A program made the translations under genes and the position numbers. Positions 1 to 5,597 of a DNA stretch of 9,856 nucleotides are shown here, one piece after another (the stretch's first letter is position 1; the number at the start of each line of letters is the position of its first letter). The DNA is from an uncultured Desulfohalobiaceae bacterium (lineage in GTDB: Bacteria; Desulfobacterota; Desulfovibrionia; Desulfovibrionales; Desulfonatronovibrionaceae), in contig CAJXJU010000021.1 of assembly GCA_913055195.1 (NCBI GenBank), forward strand, positions 1 to 9,856. Reading direction: 5' to 3'. The notes beneath the pieces were generated by a model. That model made no database searches. It had not been told where the DNA came from and saw only the letters and a program-made list of their open reading frames with translations.

Positions 1-12
1 CTCTTCCGATCT
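1..12. other. Illumina adapter remnant at contig end
   Basis: The first 12 bases, CTCTTCCGATCT, are identical to the shared 3' end of the Illumina TruSeq-type adapters and sit exactly at the terminus, where untrimmed adapter would be expected. A 12-base match at precisely this place is very unlikely by chance. It should be treated as non-biological. It also implies that the window starts at the end of a contig built from short reads, so nothing can be said about what lies upstream. Confidence 0.9.
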
Positions 13-75
13 ATGAGGGGTGAAGGATGAGGGATGAAGGATGAGGGATGAGGGATGAGGGATGAAGGATGAAGG
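13..75. repeat. Heptamer tandem array, ATGARGG x9
   Basis: Nine head-to-tail 7-base units alternate between ATGAGGG and ATGAAGG; the second unit starts with G. The array begins directly after the adapter, so its true left end is unknown and more copies may exist. The unit contains TGA, and because 7 is not a multiple of 3 the array puts TGA stops in all three forward frames. It resembles the short-sequence heptamer repeats known from some bacterial intergenic regions, but the function is unknown. Two other, unrelated heptamer arrays occur in this window. Confidence 0.9.
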
Positions 76-131
76 AATTCCAGTTGAGAAAAGACTTTTT
101 GCAGGTGCCTTGTATAAAGGGGGTATAATCA

Positions 132-713
132 ATGCCGGAAGCAGCAAAAATTATTGAACAAAAGAAAGAGTTTACCTATGAGGATTACCTTGAGTTTGAT
201 GATGATGTAAGGGTGGAGCTTATTGATGGCAAAGTGTGGGACATGAGTCCTGCGCCAACAACAACTCATCAGGAAATTTTAATTAATTTATCAGGATTAA
301 TTGTTGATAAATTAAATAAGAAAGGGTGTAAAATTTATCCCGCCCCTACTGATGTCAAATTAAGTGCCAGAGATGTTGTGCAGCCTGATTTGCTGGTTGT
401 CTGTCGCAGGGAGATTATAACAGAGCGTTGCATAGAAGGAGCGCCTGATCTGGTGGTGGAAATTTTGTCCCCAGCTACTGAGTTGAAAGATAGGAATGTT
501 AAATTTAAGTTGTATCAGAAGCATGGTGTGAGAGAGTATTGGCTGGTATCACCAGCAGGTTATGTGGATGTGTATTATTTAAATGCTGGTCAATATAATT
601 TTCATGGCAATTTTGGCGTAAATGATGTTCTAACCAGTGTTATTTTTGCTGATTTGCAAATAGAGGTAAAAAATATTTTCAGGGGAATAAACAATGTTGT
701 GGGTGCCTCGTAA
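132..713 (+). CDS. Uma2 family endonuclease (DUF820), copy 1
   Basis: This 193-residue protein is of normal Uma2 length. Uma2 proteins have a restriction-endonuclease-like PD-(D/E)XK fold and are presumed nucleases; their biological role is not established. Visible family motifs are VELIDGKVWDM (28-38), VQPDLLVV (83-90, candidate metal ligand D86), PDLVVEILSP (105-114, candidate acidic residue E110), and the K-rich helix leading to LYQKHGVREYWLVSP (127-141). No signal peptide or membrane segment is seen. The start is set by a G-rich Shine-Dalgarno sequence at 117-123, eight bases before the ATG. It is followed 16 bases later by a paralogue made by tandem duplication. The two differ mainly at residues ~46-91. 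The family call is firm; activity is inferred. Confidence 0.9.
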   Translation: MPEAAKIIEQKKEFTYEDYLEFDDDVRVELIDGKVWDMSPAPTTTHQEILINLSGLIVDKLNKKGCKIYPAPTDVKLSARDVVQPDLLVVCRREIITERCIEGAPDLVVEILSPATELKDRNVKFKLYQKHGVREYWLVSPAGYVDVYYLNAGQYNFHGNFGVNDVLTSVIFADLQIEVKNIFRGINNVVGAS

Positions 714-726
714 AAGGGGGGTATAA
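694..726 (+). other. Vestigial duplicated argJ start (10-codon ORF)
   Basis: The 3' end of uma2 copy 1 carries the same AGGGGAATAAAC-N-ATG-TTG context (681-699) that starts argJ at 1292 in copy 2. Here the ATG at 694 opens only ten codons (MLWVPRKRGV) before a TAA at 724-726, overlapping the uma2-1 stop and the uma2-2 ribosome binding site. It reads as a relic of the tandem duplication rather than a gene. If translated, it would terminate four bases before the uma2-2 start and could couple the two genes, but that is speculative. Confidence 0.6.
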
Positions 727-729
727 TCA

Positions 730-1308
730 ATGCCGGAAGCAGCAAAAATTATTGAGCAAAAGAAAGAATTTACATACAAAGATTACCTTGAGTTTGATGA
801 TGATGTGAGGGTGGAGCTGATTGATGGTAAGGTGTGGGACATGAGTCCCGCGCCAACAACAATTCATCAGATAATTTGTCAGAATATGGCAGTAGAATTG
901 GGTATTTTTTTTAGAGACAGGAATTGTCAGACATTTGTATGTCCAACAGATGTAAAATTAGATGCAAAAACAGTGGTGCAGCCAGATAATTTAGTGGTTT
1001 GTCGCAGGGAGATTATAACAGAGCGTTGCATAGAAGGTGTGCCTGATCTGGTGGTGGAAATTTTGTCTCCAGCTACTGAGTTGAAGGATAGGAATGTTAA
1101 ATTTAAGTTGTATCAGAAGCATGGGGTGAGAGAGTATTGGCTTATATCACCAGCAGGTTATGTGGATGTGTATTATTTAGATAATGGCCAATATAATTTT
1201 CATGGCAATTTTGGCGTAAATGACGTTTTAACCAGTGTTCTTTTTGCTGATTTGCAAATAGAGGTAAAAAATATTTTCAGGGGAATAAACTATGTTGCAG
1301 GTGCCTGA
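730..1308 (+). CDS. Uma2 family endonuclease (DUF820), copy 2
   Basis: A 192-residue Uma2 paralogue. Its first ~45 residues and residues ~91 to the end nearly match copy 1, including VELIDGKVWDM, PDLVVEILSPATELKDRN and QKHGVREYWL. The block between them is unlike copy 1 (it has IICQNMAVELGIFFRDRN where copy 1 has EILINLSGLIVDKLNK), although the candidate catalytic segment VVQPDNLVV is kept. Both copies remain intact and in frame despite the divergence, which argues that both encode functional folds. The Shine-Dalgarno run AAAAGGGGGG (712-721) lies eight bases before the ATG. The last 17 bases overlap the start of argJ in another frame, so translation of the two genes is probably coupled. Nuclease activity and target are not known. 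Confidence 0.9.
   Translation: MPEAAKIIEQKKEFTYKDYLEFDDDVRVELIDGKVWDMSPAPTTIHQIICQNMAVELGIFFRDRNCQTFVCPTDVKLDAKTVVQPDNLVVCRREIITERCIEGVPDLVVEILSPATELKDRNVKFKLYQKHGVREYWLISPAGYVDVYYLDNGQYNFHGNFGVNDVLTSVLFADLQIEVKNIFRGINYVAGA
1279..1294 (+). promoter_or_regulatory. argJ ribosome binding site inside uma2-2
   Basis: AGGGGA at 1279-1284 is seven bases before the ATG at 1292 and lies within the uma2-2 reading frame. It decides the argJ start: the next downstream residues, VPEGYLFATVSAG, match the usual beginning of ArgJ proteins, so no longer N-terminus is needed. The overlap with the upstream gene suggests re-initiation or coupling by ribosomes finishing uma2-2. Confidence 0.7.
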
Positions 1309-2473
1309 AGGATATTTATTCGCTACAGTGAGTGCTGGTTTAAGATATCAGAAGAGAGATGATCTGGCTTTGATCTTGAGTAATGTTCCTGCAAGGGCGG
1401 CTGCTGTTTTTACAAAAAATAAATTTCAGGCTGCTCCAATATTAGTTGCTAAAAAGATATTGGAGAAAAAATCCAGAGTTCGAGGGATACTGGTAAATGC
1501 TGGCCAGGCTAACGCGTGTACAGGAGAGACAGGATATAGCAACTGCTGTCAGACATTACAGATGGTAAAAAGAGTTTTTGGCCTGGGAGAAGATGATATT
1601 TTGCCAGCCTCAACAGGGGTTATTGGAGAGCAATTTGAGCTTGAGAAATGGGAAAAGGCAGTGCCGGAACTCAAGAAAACTCTGGGACAGACAGACCCTG
1701 TGCGGGTAGCCAGGGCTATTATGACTACAGATACTTTTCCCAAATTGTCATGGAAAAGGGTAAGCTTGCAGGCAGGAGAGGTGACTTTTCTGGGTTTTGC
1801 CAAAGGCGCGGGGATGATTTGCCCTGATATGGCTACTATGCTTGGGTTTGTGCTCTGTGATGCTCAGATTGATGGCAACTGGTGGAGAGAAGCATTGAAA
1901 ATGGCTGTTGATATGAGCTTTAATGCCATTACCGTAGATGGAGACACAAGCACCAATGATTGTGTTTTTGCTTTAGCCAATGGAGCGTCTGGAGTATGCG
2001 TAGCTCAGGACGAGGAAGATATGATAAGAGAAACCTTAAAAAGTATCTGTCAGGATCTGGCCTATCAGATTGTCCAGGACGCTGAAGGCGGAACAAAGGT
2101 TATTCATATTCATGTTACAGGCGCAAAAAATAAAACCCAGGCTGAACTGGTTGCCAGAACCATTGGGCATTCGCTACTGGTAAAGACAGCCCTTTATGGT
2201 CAGGACCCTAATTGGGGACGCATTGTTGCGGCCCTGGGCCGCAGTGGTGCTGAGTTTAATCCAGATCAGGTAGAGGTACGGATTGCCGGTATAACTATTT
2301 TTGCCCAGGGACAGCCCGTCAATATGGATATAGATAACATCATGGCCCGGCACTTGCGCAAACAAGACGTGCACATTCAGGTCAGTTTAGGCGATGGAAA
2401 TGGAGAATACACTTTATTAAGCTCAGATTTGACAGAAGAATATGTTCGGATCAATGCCTGTTACAGGACGTGA
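1292..2473 (+). CDS. argJ: Glutamate N-acetyltransferase / amino-acid acetyltransferase ArgJ
   Basis: ArgJ transfers the acetyl group from N2-acetylornithine to glutamate, recycling acetyl in arginine biosynthesis. Bifunctional members also use acetyl-CoA to make N-acetylglutamate; which type this is cannot be told here. At 393 residues it is full length. Visible features are VNAGQANACTG (68-78), the STGVIG segment (107-112) that contributes to the oxyanion hole, TTDTFPK (145-151), and KGAGMICPDMATML (171-184). The last contains the autocleavage site A181/T182, T182 becoming the nucleophile of the beta chain. The C-terminus YVRINACYRT is typical. The enzyme is cytoplasmic. No other arg gene is nearby, and the gene starts inside uma2-2, an unusual partner. 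The stop is followed by 76 bases before the HD gene. Confidence 0.96.
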   Translation: MLQVPEGYLFATVSAGLRYQKRDDLALILSNVPARAAAVFTKNKFQAAPILVAKKILEKKSRVRGILVNAGQANACTGETGYSNCCQTLQMVKRVFGLGEDDILPASTGVIGEQFELEKWEKAVPELKKTLGQTDPVRVARAIMTTDTFPKLSWKRVSLQAGEVTFLGFAKGAGMICPDMATMLGFVLCDAQIDGNWWREALKMAVDMSFNAITVDGDTSTNDCVFALANGASGVCVAQDEEDMIRETLKSICQDLAYQIVQDAEGGTKVIHIHVTGAKNKTQAELVARTIGHSLLVKTALYGQDPNWGRIVAALGRSGAEFNPDQVEVRIAGITIFAQGQPVNMDIDNIMARHLRKQDVHIQVSLGDGNGEYTLLSSDLTEEYVRINACYRT

Positions 2474-2503
2474 TGGAGAGAGTGAAAGAAGCGTAAGGAG
2501 AGT

Positions 2504-2521
2504 AAGAAGCGCAAGAAGCGC
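2504..2521. repeat. Purine-rich 9-base repeat, AAGAAGCGC x2
   Basis: Two adjacent AAGAAGCGC units (2504-2512 and 2513-2521) lie in the purine-rich 2474-2549 spacer between argJ and the HD gene, with degenerate relatives just upstream (GAAAGAAGCGTAAGGAG). The HD reading frame happens to stay open through this spacer, encoding an Arg/Ser-rich stretch, but no initiation signal supports its translation. A mutational repeat is the simplest explanation. Confidence 0.6.
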
Positions 2522-2549
2522 AAGAGGGAAAAGAAAGGAGTTGAATATT

Positions 2550-3221
2550 ATGAAAGGCAATAAAAAAAATACACCAATAACCAATCACCAATCCTCCAAC
2601 AACCAATCCGCCAATAACCAATATACCAATAACCATAATTTGAAAAGGATTGCTGATTTTTTGTTTGAGGTGGGGATGCTCAGGAAGACTCCCCGTACAG
2701 GTTATCAATTTCTGGGTAGTGGTAAAGAAAATGTTGCAGAACATTCATACAGGACAGCGGTTATTGGCTATGTTCTGGCTGGAATTAGCGGCGCTGATAA
2801 GGCCAAAACCGCTTTATTGTGTTTATTTCATGATTTGCAGGAGACCAGGATTGGCGATTTTAACTATGTGTATAGAATTTATAATAAATGTGATTCTGAA
2901 CGCGCATTGGCTGATGCCCTGGAAGGCACTGGATTTAAAAATGAAATTTTAAATCTGTGGCGCGAGCTGGAAATGGTTGACAGCAGGGAAGCAGCCCTGG
3001 CCCAGGATGCCGACCAGATCGACCTTATTTTAAACCTGAAAGAGGAATTGGACCTGGGCAACAAATATGCAGCCAAATGGCTGGAATGTGCCCTGGAAAG
3101 ATTGCGAACGGAAGAGGGCAAGGCACTGGCCAGGCAGATTATGCAAACAGATCATACTGATTGGTGGTTTAAGGGACCGGATGAATCCTGGTGGAAAAAA
3201 GGAAATGGTAAGGATGGATAA
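2550..3221 (+). CDS. HD-domain phosphohydrolase (YfbR/HDDC2-like)
   Basis: The protein has 223 residues. HD motifs are H65 in ENVAEHS, H94-D95 in CLFHDLQETRIGD and the distal Asp in AQDADQID (D153 or D155), the pattern of metal-dependent phosphohydrolases near the 5'-deoxynucleotidase YfbR and human HDDC2. The likely substrate is a nucleoside monophosphate, but this is inferred from family only. It is cytoplasmic. The C-terminus is Trp-rich (WWFKGPDESWW). The ATG at 2550 is chosen because AAAGGAG (2534-2540) precedes it by nine bases; the frame is open further upstream, back into argJ, without such a signal. Residues ~8-30 (Asn/Gln/Thr/Ser-rich) are encoded by a heptamer array, and the conserved domain starts only at LKRIADFLFEVGML (31-44). 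The gene overlaps the cyclase by eight bases. Confidence 0.87.
   Translation: MKGNKKNTPITNHQSSNNQSANNQYTNNHNLKRIADFLFEVGMLRKTPRTGYQFLGSGKENVAEHSYRTAVIGYVLAGISGADKAKTALLCLFHDLQETRIGDFNYVYRIYNKCDSERALADALEGTGFKNEILNLWRELEMVDSREAALAQDADQIDLILNLKEELDLGNKYAAKWLECALERLRTEEGKALARQIMQTDHTDWWFKGPDESWWKKGNGKDG
2574..2639. repeat. Coding heptamer/octamer array, CCAATAA-like x9
   Basis: Nine units beginning CCAA or CCAT (CCAATAA, CCAATCA, CCAATCCT, CCAACAA, CCAATCCG, CCAATAA, CCAATATA, CCAATAA, CCATAAT) lie head to tail inside the 5' end of the HD gene. Six are 7 bases and three are 8 bases. A pure CCAATAA array would put TAA into every frame within 21 bases. Here each TAA (2578, 2615, 2630) falls out of the HD frame, leaving a low-complexity TNHQSSNNQSANNQYTNNHN peptide. 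Confidence 0.85.
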
Positions 3222-5448
3222 AAATAAATTTTCTCCTTTTTTGATAACAGCGGTTATTTGTTTTTTGACCTGTTTTTTTTACCTGAACAGGATTGAATTT
3301 TTAGACTTACTGGAGCTTAAAGCCTATGATTTACGCTTAAGAGCGCGTGGTAAGATAGAAACATCAAAACAGGTAGCTATTGTAGCCATTGATGAACAAA
3401 GTCTGGAAAAGATTGGGCGCTGGCCCTGGACAAGAAGTAAAATGGCTGAACTGGTTGAAAAGATTGCTCAGTTTGGCCCAAAAGTAGTTGGTTATGATAT
3501 TAGTTTTTTCGATCCAGAGAAAACTGCCGCGCAAAAAGAGCTTGTGTTGCTGGCTAAAAAGGCCAGAGACCTGAATTTATTACCAAATCCAAAACTCAGG
3601 CAATATATCAAAGAGAGGTTAATTAAGACAAACCCTGATTTGACTCTGGCTTTAACCCTACAAAAGGCTGCTTCTCCTCAAATATTGGGCTATTATTTTA
3701 ATCTTGATCCACAATCTGTAAAAAATGCAACTTCCAGCAACAACCATTCAACATTACCTGAGGCGGCCTGTTATTTAGCGCAAAAATTTGTGGGCCAATC
3801 AAAAGAAGTGAATCTTTCTGTTCCTGTTGGTTACAAGGTAAGACATAATATTCCTTTACTGGCAAAAATTGCTGCGGCAGAAGCGTATTTTAATGTTATT
3901 CCTGACATGGACGGCGTAATTCGAAGATATAATTTAGCCATTAAGTATGGAGAAAAGTATTATCAGCCCCTTGCTGCTGCCATGATCAGTCTGACCAACA
4001 GGAGTAAAATACCTACCCTGGTACTCTCTTCTGCTGGACTTATGGGTGTTGAAATTGGAGATTTTTTTGTCCCAACAGATGAGCAGGGCAGGATGCTTGT
4101 AAATTATCGAGGCCCTGAAAAAAGTATAACTCATATTCCAGCCTGGAAATTTTTCACTTCGCAGGTGCAGGAACAGGAAGTAAAGAACAAATGGATTTTA
4201 ATAGGTGTAACAGCGCCCGCTGTTTATGATTTGCGCGTGACACCCTATGGGGTGGCGTATCCTGGAGTTGAAATTCAGGCCACAGCCCTGGATACCATGC
4301 TCAGGGGGGATTTTTTGCTTCGTCCCAACTGGGCCCCTTTGTTTGATCTGGGAGCCATTGTCTTGCTGGGGCTTATTAGCCTGTTTTTTTTATGGCGGGC
4401 AGGAGCCTTCTGGACCTTGATTGGCTTTTCAGGCACGGCCATGTTGTATCTGGGTCTGAATTTTTACCTGTTTAAAATAGGGCGCTACTGGTTGAATGTG
4501 GTTTATCCTTTGCTTGGGTTTGGCCTGAATTATTTAAGCTTGAATGTTTATCGATTCATTTTTGCAGATCGCCAGAAAAGGCAGATTCGTCAGGCATTTA
4601 GCAAGTATCTTGATCCAAACGTGGTTGAGCAGGTGGTCTCAAATCCGGACAAGCTGAAACTGGGTGGAGAAAAGCTGGAGCTTAGTGTTTTATTCTCTGA
4701 TATTCGCGGTTTTACCTCTATTTCAGAGAAGTTAAAGCCAGAGCAACTGGTCAGTTTGCTTAATGAATACCTGACTGAGATGACAGGGATAGTGCTGGAA
4801 AACAAGGGACTTCTGGATAAGTATATAGGTGATGCTGTCATGGCTGTTTTTGGAGCGCCATTGCATAACGACCGCCATGCTTATGATGCCTGTAATGCTG
4901 CCCTTGAAATGATGTCCAGGTTAAAAAAATTGAATGAGCAATGGAAAGAGAGAGGTATTCCTGTGCTGGATATTGGTATTGGGATAAATACCGGTGAAAT
5001 GGTAGCTGGAAATATGGGGTCTGTTGAGCGTTTTGATTATACTGTTATGGGTGACAATGTAAATCTTGCCTCGCGGCTGGAAGGTTTGAATAAGGCCTAC
5101 GGAACAAATATTATTATCAGTGAATATACAAAGAATAAGGTTGAAAATGAGTTCTGGTTCAGAAGTTTAGATCTGGTGAGAGTAAAAGGCAAAAAAAAGG
5201 CAGTGGAGATTTTTGAGCTGCTGGGTTCAAGAAAAGAGACCTGCCCTATTCCTTATATGGAAGAGTATAATTTGTTTATGAAGCACTATCGTCTGGGAGA
5301 ATTTAAAAAGGCCAAAGATATAGTAGATAAAATTTTAGAAAAGCATGAGCAAGATAAAGTAGTTCAGCTTTACAGACAGCGGCTTGATCTGTTACTTGAA
5401 AATCCACCTGCGCACTGGGACGGTGTATATACTTTTACGACGAAATGA
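3214..5448 (+). CDS. CHASE2-domain class III adenylate cyclase
   Basis: This 744-residue membrane protein probably makes cAMP in response to an extracytoplasmic signal. Order: transmembrane helix (~7-24), CHASE2 sensor (~28-365, with VAIVAIDEQSLEKIGRWPW and PGVEIQATALDTML), three transmembrane helices (~376-394, 398-420, 427-447), linker, and class III catalytic domain (~485-670). Catalytic features are metal-binding D496 (SVLFSDIRGFTS) and D540 (KYIGDAVMAVFG), adenine-contacting K536, T610 where class IIIa enzymes have Asp (a class IIIb trait), and N617 and R621 in GDNVNLASRLE. Residues 684-733 form a helical, TPR-like tail. The ATG at 3214 has GGA ten bases upstream; the ATG at 3205 lies directly against it, and 3067 has no signal. 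It overlaps the HD gene by eight bases, suggesting co-translation. cAMP rather than cGMP is inferred from K536/T610. Confidence 0.92.
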   Translation: MDKNKFSPFLITAVICFLTCFFYLNRIEFLDLLELKAYDLRLRARGKIETSKQVAIVAIDEQSLEKIGRWPWTRSKMAELVEKIAQFGPKVVGYDISFFDPEKTAAQKELVLLAKKARDLNLLPNPKLRQYIKERLIKTNPDLTLALTLQKAASPQILGYYFNLDPQSVKNATSSNNHSTLPEAACYLAQKFVGQSKEVNLSVPVGYKVRHNIPLLAKIAAAEAYFNVIPDMDGVIRRYNLAIKYGEKYYQPLAAAMISLTNRSKIPTLVLSSAGLMGVEIGDFFVPTDEQGRMLVNYRGPEKSITHIPAWKFFTSQVQEQEVKNKWILIGVTAPAVYDLRVTPYGVAYPGVEIQATALDTMLRGDFLLRPNWAPLFDLGAIVLLGLISLFFLWRAGAFWTLIGFSGTAMLYLGLNFYLFKIGRYWLNVVYPLLGFGLNYLSLNVYRFIFADRQKRQIRQAFSKYLDPNVVEQVVSNPDKLKLGGEKLELSVLFSDIRGFTSISEKLKPEQLVSLLNEYLTEMTGIVLENKGLLDKYIGDAVMAVFGAPLHNDRHAYDACNAALEMMSRLKKLNEQWKERGIPVLDIGIGINTGEMVAGNMGSVERFDYTVMGDNVNLASRLEGLNKAYGTNIIISEYTKNKVENEFWFRSLDLVRVKGKKKAVEIFELLGSRKETCPIPYMEEYNLFMKHYRLGEFKKAKDIVDKILEKHEQDKVVQLYRQRLDLLLENPPAHWDGVYTFTTK

Positions 5449-5561
5449 GTGAACAGTGAACAGTGAACAGTGAACAGTGAACAGTGATCAGTGAACAGTG
5501 AACAGTGAACAGGGATCAGTGAACAGTGATCAGTGAACAGTGAACAGTGAACAGTGAACAG
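5449..5561. repeat. Heptamer tandem array, GTGAACA x16
   Basis: Sixteen 7-base units start directly after the cyclase stop codon: thirteen GTGAACA, two GTGATCA and one GGGATCA, plus a final G. TGA recurs in all three forward frames, while the reverse strand (TGTTCAC) carries no stop. The array fills most of the cyclase-znuC gap (5449-5597). The remaining 36 bases before znuC show no -10/-35 pair, no rho-independent terminator and no recognisable Zur-type palindrome. Copy number is a candidate for slippage and could be misassembled. Confidence 0.95.
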
Positions 5562-5597
5562 AAAAAAACTCGAACGTCGAACTCAAAATGGAGGTGG

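Larger units (their letters stand above)
99..1306 (+). repeat. 598-base tandem duplication (two uma2 units plus boundary 12-mer)
   Basis: The 12-mer TTGCAGGTGCCT occurs at 99-110 and 1295-1306, with a two-mismatch version TTGTGGGTGCCT at 697-708. The spacing is 598 bases both times, and the two uma2 start codons (132 and 730) are also 598 apart, so the units are 99-696 and 697-1294 without net indels. Each unit contains the 12-mer, an AAAGGGGG/AAAAGGGGGG ribosome binding site, TATAATCA, the uma2 reading frame and an AGGGGAATAAAC-ATG initiation region. By hand count, identity is about 91% over the first ~140 coding bases, about 52% over a central ~126 bases and about 94% over the last ~300 bases. 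Confidence 0.9.

Noticed and set aside
124..129. TATAAT before uma2-1 (and at 722-727 before uma2-2) as a -10 promoter element
   Set aside because: It ends two bases before the ATG, so transcription would start inside the gene. No good -35 lies 16-18 bases upstream; the nearest TTGCAG is 19 bases away. It is more likely chance AT sequence next to the Shine-Dalgarno run.
132..1308. Uma2 pair as a toxin-antitoxin system
   Set aside because: The two genes are paralogues with the same fold rather than a toxin with a small antitoxin, and no DNA-binding partner is present.
2442..2549. Longer HD protein starting at 2442 inside argJ
   Set aside because: The frame is open, but there is no ribosome binding site. 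The extension is a compositionally odd Arg/Ser stretch from purine repeats, whereas AAAGGAG sits nine bases before ATG 2550.
3067..3213. Longer cyclase starting at 3067 or 3205
   Set aside because: The extra residues overlap the HD gene in another frame and have no CHASE2-type features. The transmembrane start follows ATG 3214 directly, which also has the best-spaced GGA.
5449..5561. CRISPR array
   Set aside because: The units are contiguous 7-mers without spacers, and there are no cas genes.
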